From: Petrolisthes cinctipes
Taxonomy: Eukaryota > Arthropoda > Malacostraca > Decapoda > Porcellanidae
Length of the DNA stretch: 64,000 bases
Direction of reading: 5' to 3'
Assembly: GCA_033782935.1 (NCBI GenBank)
Contig: JAWQEG010000726.1
Location: 225,001 to 289,000, forward strand
Made by a program: the position numbers and the translations under genes. Below the pieces are notes generated by a model. It saw only the letters and a program-made list of their open reading frames with translations. It was not told the DNA's origin and searched no databases. How positions within the stretch are numbered: the stretch's first letter is position 1; each line of letters begins with the position of its first letter. This document shows positions 23,036-34,085 of this stretch, in pieces.

Positions 23036-23570
23036 TTCTTTTTCTATGGTCCGGGTCCAGTACTTTGGAGAGAATGGGTTCAATCTTTTTTATACGTAGG
23101 TCAAATCGATTCCTGTCTCTGGCACACTGCATCCACAAACTCTTTCTTGCTTCTTGATAAGCAAATTGCCACTGTATGAGACGGTGTATATTGACGCCAC
23201 CAAACTGTACTAGCTGCTTGGTCTGTGGTGACACGTCCTTCACTACCATTTTATCCCAATTCTTGTTGATCTTATTCAGATAGGAATTTATTGTGGTAGG
23301 TTCATCCTCATCTGACTCTTTACTGTCTTCATCCTCATCTGACTCGTTGCTGTCTTCATCCTCATCTTCTGACTCTTTACTGTCTTCATCCTCATCTTCT
23401 GACTCATTGTTGTCTTCATCATCATCTTCTGACTCATTGTTTTCTTCATACTCATCCTCTGACTCGTTGCTGCTATCCTCATCCTCATCGACCCACGATA
23501 GGAGATCAAACTCCACTTTGTCTTCCTTTTCCATAATTTGTGGCTTGGTATCTGATGTTGGTGCTTCCAT
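23010..23570 (-). CDS. Acidic hypothetical protein with basic helical C-terminus
   Basis: 186 codons, ATG at 23570, a single open exon. Residues 1-25 contain TSDTKPQIMEKEDKVEFDLL. Residues about 28-92 are an extreme Asp/Glu/Ser region with 8-10-residue repeats (SNESEDEDED, SKESEDEDED). Residues about 93-186 are mixed-charge and probably helical (NKINKNWDKMV, QWQFAYQEARKSLW, RDRNRFDLRIKKIEP). No family recognised. A TATA box lies 171-179 bp upstream. The acidic tract resembles those of nuclear or histone-binding proteins and the acidic tail of the kinase at 55117-56109, but composition alone does not prove kinship. The open frame, TATA and divergent ends favour a real gene. Confidence 0.6.
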   Translation of the reverse strand: MEAPTSDTKPQIMEKEDKVEFDLLSWVDEDEDSSNESEDEYEENNESEDDDEDNNESEDEDEDSKESEDEDEDSNESDEDEDSKESDEDEPTTINSYLNKINKNWDKMVVKDVSPQTKQLVQFGGVNIHRLIQWQFAYQEARKSLWMQCARDRNRFDLRIKKIEPILSKVLDPDHRKRILYKLKLI

Positions 23571-23736
23571 AATGATGATAATGTTGTCTGGTGTTGTTGT
23601 TTCTATAATGATGATGATATTATCTGGTGTTTGTGCTTTCGTAATGTTATATGGTGTTGGTACTTCCGTAATAATGGTGTATTGGTCCGCTCTTGATCAC
23701 GTCTGGTGTGACATTGGCTAGGGCGTGTCGGCAGTG

Positions 23737-23750
23737 TCGCCTTATATAGC
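23737..23750 (-). promoter_or_regulatory. TATA box of the acidic gene
   Basis: On the minus strand the sequence reads GGCTATATAAGG, a strong TATA match about 165-180 bp upstream of the ATG at 23570, allowing a 5' UTR of about 140 nt without an intron. Two more tggctata words and a tgacgtc (CRE-like) word occur within 90 bp upstream. Confidence 0.6.
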
Positions 23751-23779
23751 CAGTCAACATTGGTCCGGGTGGGCTATAA

Positions 23780-24480
23780 TGGCTATATCTTTGGCTATAT
23801 AGTGACGTCCTACTGAGGTGCTAAATTTGTAGTCATTTCTGTTTGGGCCATAATAATGTCTGGATAGGTGATATTTTCACGTATTAAATATTGTAGTTAA
23901 AATAAATTAACGTGGATCCTTGGCTATAAGAACTTAATAGAGTATCCTTACCTTATATAGTGCACTTGGATATTGGGCTATAAAATGGGCGTCAAACTGG
24001 AACTAGTCTGGCTAGATTCAATGGCGTCATGTTCGAACTTGTTGTTGGGATGCCTTATAGACCAAAAATATTATTGTTCGTCTGATAATAAAATATAATA
24101 GTATTGAGTGAACTAATAATGGAGGGAGACTTATGATGATGTTATGATGTGTAATGTGTGGAAATGATGTGTTGTGATGTGTGATATGTGGAAATGATGT
24201 GTTTTGATGTGTGATGTGTGGAAATGATGTGTTGTGATGTGTGATATGTGGAAATGATGTGTGATGTGTGATATGTGGAAATGATGTGTGATGTGTAGAA
24301 ATGATGTGTTGTGATGACGTGATGTGTGGAAATGATGTGTGATGTGTTATGATGTGTGATGTGTGGAAATGATGTGTTATGATGTGTGATGTGTGGAAAT
24401 GATGTGTTATGATGTGTGATGTGTGGAAATGATGTGTTATGATGTGTGATGTGTGGAAATTATGTGTTATATGTTTATGA
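23780..24480. repeat. Intergenic, then gatgtgtgatgtgtggaaat tandem array
   Basis: 23780-24130 shows no gene. 24130-24480 consists of units of about 22-45 bp built from gatgtgttatgatgtgtg and atgtgtggaaat. Confidence 0.8.
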
Positions 24481-24559
24481 TGTTATAATAATCTTAAATA
24501 TCCAGGTTATGAAGGAAGACCTGCTGTCGGACAATATGCAATGTTAGATTATAGCCTTT

Positions 24560-24915
24560 GGTGTGTGTGTGTGTGTGTGCGTGTCTTAATAGGACCAAAC
24601 CCCATTACAGGTATATATAGAACTATATTGATATTATTATAGTATGGTGTGTGTGTGTGTGTGTGTTGTAATAGGACCAAACCCCACTACAGGTATATAT
24701 AGAACTATATTGATATTATTATAGTATGGTGTGTGTGTGTGTGTGTGTGTTATAATAGGACCAAACCCCACTACAGGTATATATAGAACTATATTGATAT
24801 TATTATAGTATGGTGTGTGTGTGTGTGTGTGTGTTGTAATAGGACCAAAACCCATTACAGGTATATATAGAACTATATTGATATTATTATAGTATGGTGT
24901 GTGTGTGTGTTATAA
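24560..24915. repeat. Tandem repeat of (TG)n plus about 75-bp unit, four copies
   Basis: Units contain (TG)n, taataggaccaaacccca, ctacaggtatatatagaac and tattgatattattatagtat. The word taataggaccaaa after (TG)n and the following aaggacac-actgcttc block (24915-25030) recur at 32855-32990, so this was a dispersed element before it was amplified. Confidence 0.85.
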
Positions 24916-25030
24916 TAGGACCCAAACCCACTTGGTCTACACTTCTGGTACTGGACTGAGGGAAGGGATAGGAAGGACACTACAGTAGCCTACTTACTGC
25001 TTCACTCCGCTTTCAAGGTCATACCAGAGA

Positions 25031-25332
25031 GAGAGAGAGAGAGAGAGCGTGTTTGTGTTTAATAAAAATGGTACACAGTGAATAGCTTAACATAATTTCT
25101 TTTGTACTTTGTATTGAGGGATGTACAGGTGGATTATTTTAACAAAGTTACAACACATTAAACATTTATTTATTTCCTTATTAATATATATGGTAATTAT
25201 ATTATTTGACTTCATATATTTAGACCTACAATCAAAATACATTACAAGATAATAAATCAAACTTTTAATTCATTGACATCACATTACTCCAATAAATAAT
25301 AGTAGATACATATTACTAAATATTCTCTTACT
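25031..25332. other. AT-rich intergenic, nothing recognised
   Basis: A (GA)n tract lies at 25027-25045. No gene or repeat structure is otherwise seen. Confidence 0.5.
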
Positions 25333-25555
25333 ATTACATTACATCTGTCATCATAGGCATTCTTAAAGGGTATTCTAATATTTATTGAATTAAAATGGCA
25401 TGAGAATTGTTATAATATAGACAAAAATAAGAGGTGAGTTTTTTTTTTTTTTTCTATAGCTCACCTCGTATTTTTGTCTATATTATAACAATTCTCATGC
25501 CATTTTAATTCAATAAATATTAGAATACCTTTTAAGAATGCCTATGAAGACAGAT
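25333..25555. repeat. Near-perfect palindrome with about 97-bp arms and poly(T) loop
   Basis: The left arm 25333-25438 (atctgtcatcataggcattc through aaaaataagaggtgag) is inverted in the right arm 25459-25555 with only a few mismatches. The spacer is about 20 bp, mostly T. A transcript would form a long hairpin with about 95 paired bases. It could be a foldback MITE, a hairpin-RNA locus or a template-switch product; no copy is seen elsewhere in the window. Confidence 0.85.
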
Positions 25556-26720
25556 ATCTATTTATCTATGTAAAACTCGAGAAACAAAATTGACTGGAAT
25601 ATTGTGTTCGTTTACGTTTACAGATGGTCGACTTGGATTTGAATTTTTCATTCTTGTGTCTGTTTATATGGTCAATGCAACAGATGGACATGATTTGCAT
25701 ATATGAAATAACAAATGAGAATTTTCTTTGCATCTTAGGATCATACAATGAAATTAATGAAGGTTTAATTTAAATGTATAATTATATCAACGAGTCAAGG
25801 GTTAAGGACAATGTTTGTTCAGCCAATCACGAGCTGGCAATGCAATGTTGCAATTTTACATATCGTCGTTGTCAGATGAGATGAAATCACAGATGAAATA
25901 GACTATAGTAGGGAGTTAATAATACTATATTATAATAATTTAACAACTGGAAGGGTACCAGAATGTATATATATATTTCATTAATATTCCACCAGGGTGA
26001 CGTTGGTATATTGTTCAGTAGTAGGGAGTTAATAATACTATATTATTATAATAATTTAACAACTGGAAGGGTACCATAATGTATATATATATTTCATTAA
26101 TATTCCACCAGGGTGGTGTTGGTATATTGTTCACTAATATAATACTATATTATAATAATTTAACAACTGGAAAGGTACCATAATGTATATATATATTTCA
26201 TTAATATTCCACCAGGGTGACGTTGGTATATTGGCGGCCATATTGGAACAATTAACATCTATTATATGGATTGAATTGATAATATTATTACACCCATCAA
26301 GTAACAATCATAAAATATACATTGGGTGACAAACATAGCAGAAATTGTGAAATATAATAATAAAAACATCTATATGAGGAGAAAAAGTGTATATTTATTA
26401 CACTTGTGGGGGCCATTTTGTAACAACTAGGCGGCCATTTTGTAACACCTAACCTCTATATTATATAAAGTGAACAGTGTATTATTATTTACTATAGAGA
26501 GTTGATTAATAGTCCACCAGTGGCGGCCATTATGTAACACCTAACCTCTATATTATATAAAGTGAACAGTGTATTATTTACTATACAGAGTTGATTAATA
26601 GTCCACCAGGGCGGCGTTGGTGTAGTGGCGGCCATTTTGTAACTACTAACTTCTATATTATAATATTATATAAAGTGAACAGTGTATTATTTACTATACA
26701 GAGTTGATTGATAGTCCATC
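25556..26720. repeat. Intergenic with two diverged three-copy arrays
   Basis: 25905-26235: three units of about 115 bp (aataatttaacaactggaa, tccaccagggtgacgttgg). 26400-26715: three units with tggcggccattttgtaac, cctctatattatataaagtg and gttgattaatagtccacca. The word caccagggyg links both arrays. The ORF at 25566-25748 has no recognised family. Confidence 0.75.
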
Positions 26721-28890
26721 TAAGGTAATATAGTTCCTACATCACTCCTGGGTTACTGTACAGTATGTAATTTAAGTAATATAGTTCTAACTAAGGTAAT
26801 ATAGTTCCTACATCACTCCTGGGTTACTGTACAGTATGTAATTTAAGTAATATAGTTCTAACTAAGGTAATATAGTTCCTACATCACTCGTGGGTTACTG
26901 TACAGTATGTAATTTAAGTAATATAGTTCTAACTAAGGTAATATAGTTCCTACATCACTCCTGGGTTACTGTACAGTATGTAATTTAAGTAATATAGTTC
27001 TAACTAAGGTAATATAGTTCCTACATCACTCCTGGGTTACTGTACAGTATGTAATTTAAGTAATATAGTTCTAACTAAGGTAATATAGTTCCTACATCAC
27101 TCGTGGGTTACTGTACAGTATGTAATTTAAGTAATATAGTTCTAACTAAGGTAATATAGTTCCTACATCACTCGTGGGTTACTGTACAGTATGTAATTTA
27201 AGTAATATAGTTCTAACTAAGGTAATATAGTTCCTACATCACTCGTGGGTTACTGTAGAGTATGTAATTTAAGTAATATAGTTCTAACTAAGGTAATATA
27301 GTTCCTACATCACTCCTGGGTTACTGTACAGTATGTAATTTAAGTAATATAGTTCTAACTAAGGTAATATAGTTCCTACATCACTCCTGGGTTACTGTAG
27401 AGTATGTAATTTAAGTAATATAGTTCTAACTAAGGTAATATAGTTCCTACATCACTCCTGGGTTACTGTACAGTATGTAATTTAAGTAATATAGTTCTAA
27501 CTAAGGTAATATAGTTCCTACATCACTCCTGGGTTACTGTACAGTATGTAATTTAAGTAATATAGTTCTAACTAAGGTAATATAGTTCCTACATCACTCG
27601 TGGGTTACTGTACAGTATGTAATTTAAGTAATATAGTTCTAACTAAGGTAATATAGTTCCTACATCACTCCTGGGTTACTGTACAGTATGTAATTTAAGT
27701 AATATAGTTCTAACTAAGGTAATATAGTTCCTACATCACTCCTGGGTTACTGTACAGTATGTAATTTAAGTAATATAGTTCTAACTAAGGTAATATAGTT
27801 CCTACATCACTCCTGGGTTACTGTACAGTATGTAATTTAAGTAATATAGTTCTAACTAAGGTAATATAGTTCCTACATCACTCGTGGGTTACTGTAGAGT
27901 ATGTAATTTAAGTAATATAGTTCTAACTAAGGTAATATAGTTCCTACATCACTCCTGGGTTACTGTACAGTATGTAATTTAAGTAATATAGTTCTAACTA
28001 AGGTAATATAGTTCCTACATCACTCCTGGGTTACTGTACAGTATGTAATTTAAGTAATATAGTTCTAACTAAGGTAATATAGTTCCTACATCACTCCTGG
28101 GTTACTGTACAGTATGTAATTTAAGTAATATAGTTCTAACTAAGGTAATATAGTTCCTACATCACTCCTGGGTTACTGTAGAGTATGTAATTTAAGTAAT
28201 ATAGTTCTAACTAAGGTAATATAGTTCCTACATCACTCGTGGGTTACTGTAGAGTATGTAATTTAAGTAATATAGTTCTAACTAAGGTAATATAGTTCCT
28301 ACATCACTCCTGGGTTACTGTACAGTATGTAATTTAAGTAATATAGTTCTAACTAAGGTAATATAGTTCCTACATCACTCCTGGGTTACTGTAGAGTATG
28401 TAATTTAAGTAATATAGTTCTAACTAAGGTAATATAGTTCCTACATCACTCGTGGGTTACTGTAGAGTATGTAATTTAAGTAATATAGTTCTAACTAAGG
28501 TAATATAGTTCCTACATCACTCCTGGGTTACTGTACAGTATGTAATTTAAGTAATATAGTTCTAACTAAGGTAATATAGTTCCTACATCACTCCTGGGTT
28601 ACTGTACAGTATGTAATTTAAGTAATATAGTTCTAACTTAGGTAATATAGTTCCTACATCACTCGTGGGTTACTGTACAGTATGTAATTTAAGTAATATA
28701 GTTCTAACTAAGGTAATATAGTTCCTACATCACTCCTGGGTTACTGTACAGTATGTAATTTAAGTATTATAGTTCTAACTAAGGTAATATAGTTCCTACA
28801 TCACTCCTGGGTTACTGTACAGTATGTAATTTAAGTAATATAGTTCTAACTAAGGTAATATAGTTCCTACATCACTCCTGGGTTACTCTA
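26721..28890 (+). repeat. 71-bp satellite-like array, about 30 copies
   Basis: Unit: taaggtaatatagttccta, catcactcctgggttactg, tacagtatgtaatttaagt, aatatagttctaac. Units start every 71 bp from 26721. They are nearly identical except for two biallelic positions (actcct/actcgt and gtacag/gtagag) and two single changes near 28636 and 28767. Every unit contains the direct word taatatagtt twice. There is no spacer variation, so it is not a CRISPR-like array. Confidence 0.95.
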
Positions 28891-29134
28891 TGCAACACCT
28901 ACATAACATTTGTTTATATTCTCAACAACCAAATATTTATATTTGGCTTCACTTACACCAACTATTACATTAGTTAGGCAAATTTGGTTTACATCATTGA
29001 TTTAATTAAGCAGTAATTGTACAACTAAAATATAATTATTAAAACTTTGGAGGATATAAAATAAAGTAATTACAGCGAGTATATAAACTTAGGTTTTATA
29101 GAACGTTTTACTTATTAATATTTGCAGCAATTAT
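28891..29134. other. AT-rich intergenic, nothing recognised
   Basis: No gene, repeat or RNA is identified. Confidence 0.5.
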
Positions 29135-29365
29135 GGGTCGATTCTACAGTGGTTGGTAGTGGTTTGTAAGCACTCATACGAAACAATCTTACCTATGTTA
29201 ATGACTTATGGGTGAATTATTTAATGAATTTGGTGAATAAACTATACAGTGATCATCATTATCTAACTGTTGGATAGATTTTGTGAATGTGGAAAATAAT
29301 GAAGCCTTACAAGTGTGGTTGGTTAGGAAGCTAACAAACGAATAGCACAGTGGAGGAATCGACCC
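29135..29365. mobile_element. MITE family 3, copy 2
   Basis: A 231-bp element homologous to 7611-7853, with ends GGGTCGATTCTACAGTGG and GGAATCGACCC and a shared interior. It lacks a short internal segment present in copy 1 (tgctcaccttt). The ORF at 29198-29455 overlaps its edge and is not a gene. Confidence 0.8.
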
Positions 29366-30071
29366 TATGAAAGTAATTTTAGAGTAAAACATGTGCTCTA
29401 GTACATAAAACTTTCTTGAATACGATGGTCCTTTCAGATTGTACGTAAAAAACATTATGGTAGAGAAATGTAAAGATTTGTTTGTATATGTTGCATCTTA
29501 TTAACTTACCGACATCACTAATTTATAACTTAATGACGAGGGAGGGAGGAGGTGGTGGACAGAGTTACCATGGTATAAATAACAGCTGAAGTGATACCGA
29601 ATGTCTTATAATAATATAAAACTCACAGCTATTATTATTTTTATTTAATGATATTGGTTCTTACTACTATGGTATTAATATATATCCCACAGCTGGTACT
29701 ATTATATATATACTTGTATATTAAATAATGGTTATTTTATTCAACAGATATATTGACCAATAGCTCTTTATTACTATGGTATTAATACATATCCCACAGC
29801 TGGTACTATTATATAGCCTACTTGTATTATTATTAAATAATGGTTATTTTATTCAACAGATATATTCACCTATAGCTCTTTACTACTATGGTATTAATAC
29901 ATATCATACAGTTGGTCATTTTATCTACTTGTATATTAATTAATGGTTATTTTATTCACCTATAGCTCTTCACTACTATAGCTCTTTACTACTATGGTAT
30001 TAATACATATACAGTTGGTCATTTTATCTACTTGTATATTAATTAATGGTTGTTGTTGTTTTTTTCCACAG
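29366..30071 (+). repeat. 5' intron region and minisatellite of FAU copy 3, with splice acceptor
   Basis: 29630-30060 has four diverged units with actactatggtattaatac, atatcccacagctggtac and acttgtatattaattaatgg, homologous to the array at 1-712. It ends at tttttccacag (AG at 30070-30071) directly before the ATG at 30073. 29366-29630 shows nothing recognisable. Confidence 0.75.
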
Positions 30072-30072
30072 A

Positions 30073-30453
30073 ATGGCACCTTTCAACAATACAATCCTGA
30101 AGCAGTTACTACTTCGTTCATCAAGAGGGACACACGTCATTCATATTTATGAAGGACAGACAGTGGCTCATATAAGAACTTTTCTCAGTCAAGCTGATAA
30201 TTTACCTTTTAATGACATTAGATTGTATGCATCGGGAATTTTACTTAATGATGATACTCTGCTTCTGTCAACAATAACCTCCGTAATTATAGACGTAAAT
30301 ATAACACTAAGAGGAGGTAAAGTACACGGTTCACTCTCCCCTGCTGCTAAAGTTAAAAGTTAAACCACAAAAGTTGATAAGAAAGAGAAGAAATCAAAGA
30401 CAGGCCGAGCAAAAATAAAGACAACAACACAATAAACGATTTGCCAACCATGT
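30073..30453 (+). pseudogene. FAU: FAU-type ubiquitin-like/S30 fusion, copy 3 (broken)
   Basis: From the ATG at 30073 the frame reads MAPFNNTILKQLLLRSSRGT and continues through a ubiquitin-like domain to [16 protein letters not shown], then a stop (30361-30363). The rest of S30 is still recognisable downstream (KKEKKSKTGRAK) but needs a frame change, and NKRFANHV is visible near 30432-30455. It keeps slightly more of the S30 C-terminus than copy 1. The diglycine cleavage site is intact. The apparent start at 30046 is inside the intron and is not used here. Disabled copy; no full S30 can be made. Confidence 0.85.
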
Positions 30454-31905
30454 GTCAAATAACAACAACAACAACAACAAGTAAATAATGTAATTACATG
30501 ATTCTCACTCACAAACTGACCACCAATTCAACCATATAACCACTATTACCAAAGCTTAATGATATTGTTGTTAATTCTTTCTTAATATTATAAAGCCTGA
30601 GGGGTCACTATATTTATACATCATATAAATTATATAACCACTATTACCAAAGTTTAATAATATTATTGTTAATTCTTTCTTAATATTATATTATATATTT
30701 ATATAGCCTGATGGGTTACTATATTTATACATCATATAAATTATATAACCACTATTACCAAAGTTTAATAATATTGTTGTTAATTCTTTCTTAATATTAT
30801 ATAGCCTGAGGGGTCACTATATTTATACATCACATAAATAATACAGTTTTTTGTAATAAAGTTTAATATTTCCAATTCCTATTTCTGTACAACAAGCCAC
30901 TGTTAACATTGTCTAAACATTTACAATAGTAACAGTACAGTATTATATCTAAATCTGTAATGTAGTATCGGTATAATATATTTATTACATTGACGACACA
31001 TTATTATTACTTTTAGTTTTTTACAATGTAATTATTTTAAAATATTGTATTTATTTGGTTTGGAGATTTATTGTATTTACGTACTAAAATATTTATTATT
31101 TGCTTATAAATCAATTTTAATGTCGAGCTTTTTATTATTGTATTCTAAACGAAGAGGACTTATTATATTTAATTGTTTTAGTAATCAACATAGAGTATTT
31201 TATTTAAGAATATAAAATAAACTTACTTTTTTCAACCCTGATGTATTTTTAATCCTATATAATAATAATAATAATAATAATATATACAGTTGCATGACCA
31301 AGTTCGTTAATCCAGTACGGTGTGTTATTTCCATTATGTAACATAATGTTGACACAGTTATATGGGTGTTAATTATATAACATATTGAACATAACATTTT
31401 ATAGTCTCATAAAATATATGTAACATAATGATGACACAGTTATATGGGTGTTAATTATATAACATATATTGAACATAACATTTTATAGTCACATAAAATA
31501 TATGTAACATAATGTTAACACAGTTATATGGGTGTTAACTATATAACATATTGAACATAACATATAACATTTTATAGTTATAAAATATATGTAACATAAT
31601 GATGACACAGTTATATGGGTGTTAATTATGTAACATAACATTTTATAGTCACATAATGTTGACACAGTTATATTGGTGTTAACTATATAACATATATAAC
31701 AATTTTTAGTTTACATTATTACCAAATCTATGGCCTTACCTTGCACCCTGTCTGGTCTTAATTAATGAACTTGTGAGGCAATAGTACCAAATATATTACA
31801 AGTGTTAACTTTATTGCTCAAGAAGGGAATCAAATAATAATGCTTCAAATTAATTATTAAGTTAAAAGAACTTTAATGAAAGGAAATATTTTAGAATGAA
31901 AATTG
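30454..31905 (+). other. Shared 3' flank module, copy 3, expanded by tandem repeats
   Basis: 30880-31240 and 31780-31905 match the 3' flank of copy 1 (gaagaggacttattatattt, ggaaatattttagaatg). Two arrays lengthen it: 30530-30835 (about 95 bp x 3, with tataaccactattaccaaag) and 31325-31700 (about 95 bp x 4, with acacagttatatgggtgtta). An (ATA)n run lies at 31261-31281. No gene. Confidence 0.75.
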
Positions 31906-32319
31906 GAAGAAAACAATATATTTCTGCACATGACAACACTTGTTCCTGTTGACCGGCGACTTAAAACACATGTAGGCCCTAACCTATAACCTTTCCACCA
32001 GTGACTAGACCACTCCCTCTGATGACAATATCAACACATTATAATAATATGAAATATGTTAATTCTATACCTACATAACCTTTCCACCCAGTGACTAGAC
32101 CACTCCCTCTGATGGCAATATCAACACATAATATCAAATTTGTTAATTCTACACCTACATAACTTCTCCACCCACTCACCAGACCACTCCCCTTGACAAC
32201 AACATCAACACATTAGAGGCCTAATAATATACTGTTGGAAATCCATAACACGAGTAACACATCTTACCTCACTACAAGTTTGGGTCCATAATAATATCAA
32301 ACTTATCAACACTCTACAG
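31906..32319. repeat. Diverged tandem repeat (cacctacataac units)
   Basis: Units of about 100-110 bp with cacctacataacctttccac and agaccactccctctgatg occur at about 31985, 32085 and 32155, and again at 32725 beyond the hAT-like element, which interrupts the array. Confidence 0.7.
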
Positions 32320-32713
32320 ATGTTTCCCAAACTTTTTTTGTCGTGACCCTGAACACAAATTTATTTTGGCCTGGTGACCCTCAAGGATGAAATATTATTT
32401 AAGTATTATTTTAGTTATATCCATTTGAAAAAGGGTTAATAAATTTTACCATAAGTTACTAATTAATAAATACTTGTATATGTTTTGTTCTACCTTCATT
32501 TATCGTACTTTATTATTCACAACTATTTATCTGTCCCAGTTTGAATGACGATTTATATTCCACAATTATGATGTTACTAATTATGTTTGAATTAGTTTAA
32601 CTTCTAATCTCTCTCTCTCTCTCTCTCATTTATTTTTATGTTTTATTAATTTTGTAGCCATCCCGCGACCCTCAGGTACACCCATGCCGCGACCATGGGT
32701 TTGGGAACCACTG
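32320..32713. mobile_element. Non-autonomous hAT-type element
   Basis: The ends TGTTTCCCAAACTTTTT and, inverted, CAGTGGTTCCCAAACCCAT are typical of hAT elements. Both sides carry the 8-bp duplication CTCTACAG (32312-32319 and 32714-32721). A few bases of the left end are missing. The ends contain gtgaccctgaac and ccgcgacc words common to such elements. No transposase; (CT)n at about 32609-32627. Confidence 0.75.
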
Positions 32714-32721
32714 CTCTACAG

Positions 32722-33110
32722 TCTACACCTACATAACTTTCCCACCTTGTCACCAGACCACTCCCCTTGACTCCAATATCAACACATTATAAAACTATGT
32801 GAATACTCACTACACACCTATCTTACTATAGGTCTGATCGATATTAGTATCATGTGTGTGTGTGTGTGTATTGTAATAGGACCAAAACTCACTACCGTAC
32901 CAGTATTGTAACTGTTAAAGGACTGAAGCCGGGAGGGAGGGGAAGGACACCACGATGATCACTGCTTCTACCCACTTTCAAGGAGAGAGAGGTTTGCCTA
33001 TGACGTCTCTGATTGCTCCAGCCAGATTAGGCCTATCCAGTTAGCACATCTATCATTAGTGAATACCAATATTTATTTATTATAGATATAACGTCTACCA
33101 CATTGAATGT
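32722..33110. other. Repeat remnants; no gene
   Basis: 32725-32830 is a last unit of the preceding array. 32855-32990 is a diverged copy of the (TG)n-taataggacc-actgcttc block seen at 24890-25030. Confidence 0.6.
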
Positions 33111-33225
33111 AGCTAGATAGTAGTGTAGTTGGTTATAGCGTCTGTGTGGAACACTGCTTATCGTAAGTTCGAGGCTCCGCAAGGCCTCCATACATTTTTA
33201 ATTAAAGGAAATTTCCTGGCATAGT
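33111..33225 (+). mobile_element. tRNA-derived SINE head
   Basis: tagtgtagttggttatagcg resembles an RNA polymerase III A box and taagttcgaggctccgc a B box, spaced as in a tRNA. A full cloverleaf is not present. It is followed by a non-tRNA body and then a TTAGG-like repeat, as in a SINE with a simple tail. Confidence 0.5.
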
Positions 33226-33235
33226 GATTGTGCCT

Positions 33236-33472
33236 GACGTTGGGTCCGGTTAGGTTAAGTTAGTCTAGGTTAGGTTAGGTTAGGCTTGGTTAGATTAGTC
33301 TAGGTTAGGTTCAGTTAGGCTTGGTTAGATTAGTCTAGGTTAGGATAAGTTAGGTTAGGTTATAGGATTATTTAGTATAGGTTTGGTTAGATTAGTCTAG
33401 GTTAGGTTAGTCTAGGTTAAGTTTGATTAGGTTAGGCTGAGTTAGGTTAGGGTTTAGTTAGGTTAGGGTGGC
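33236..33472 (+). repeat. Degenerate TTAGG telomere-type array
   Basis: Runs such as ttaggttaggttagg separated by variants (ttaagttag, tctaggttag, cttggttagat). TTAGG is the arthropod telomere repeat, so this is an interstitial telomere-like array or a SINE tail of that composition. Short matching words on the other strand occur at 16915-16945, 41517-41535 and 58820-58870. Confidence 0.65.
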
Positions 33473-33867
33473 TCTCCCCCTGAACTTTTACCTCTCTTAG
33501 AGTTGGTTCTGCTGCTCTCCTCCCTGTACAGCGGTGTAGGGATGCAGAGAGGCTCTATAGAGTCTCCATCTTCCACTATGAGTCTGTCTGCCGTCACAAG
33601 TATTCCTACCATCACCGTGGCCTCATGGTTTGTAGGCACAATGTAGTCTCTGCTCGTTTGAGGTTGGGCTACCGTCCACCTTGGCTTGTTGCAGGAATGA
33701 AAGGGAGCTCCCTTCACTGAGTATCACTTATGCCGAGTGTCTCACTCTAACACTATAGAACACTATTGTCTGGCCTGTCCCACTATCCAACACTTGCTAC
33801 CCCGGGGCCTGCACCTCACTCTTAACACTACTGTCTGGTCCACATAAGGGATCAGTATTGCCTACGG
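33473..33867. other. GC-richer block, possible decayed coding fragment
   Basis: Both strands are mostly open (minus-strand ORF 33463-33717; the plus strand reads LGYRPPWLVAGMKGSSLH near 33660-33720). This resembles retroelement-like coding DNA but matches nothing I can name. Composition differs from the neighbours. Confidence 0.3.
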
Positions 33868-34085
33868 TGATGTGGGCAGTACTTTAAGGGTTTGGGTGTC
33901 CCTTCGGCCCTAGCCAATTCTTTTCAGTTCTTCAACTATCCCTCCGTTCCTTCTCTTTCCTTCGTACTTGCTGTCCCACATCTCTTATCACCTTTTCCCA
34001 CTGGTGAGGGCTGGTTCGATCCAGAAATGAGGAATTTGGCATCCTCTCCCACACCCTGGCCTCTTCTGTCTCTCTCTAAGCTGTA
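33868..34085 (+). mobile_element. SINE-like dispersed element (CCCCTTCGGCCC head), copy 1
   Basis: It starts tgggcagtactttaagggtt, then cccttcggccctagcca, ttcagttcttcaactatcc and cttgctgtcccac. It is homologous to 52170-52365 and to the reverse complement of 35645-35825. Copy 1 lacks the atcaatcaatca tail. The ORF 33892-34086 reads the element. Confidence 0.75.

Noticed and set aside
23288..23721. Serine-rich plus-strand ORF and methionine-rich minus-strand ORF
   Set aside because: Shadows of the acidic-repeat codons of the gene at 23010-23570, which has the TATA box.
26721..28890. CRISPR-like regular array
   Set aside because: Units are contiguous with no variable spacers and the sequence is plainly eukaryotic; it is a tandem repeat.
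30046..30072. Upstream ATG of FAU copy 3 giving a MVVVVFFHR start
   Set aside because: It lies in the polypyrimidine tract of the splice acceptor; alignment with copy 1 begins at the ATG at 30073.
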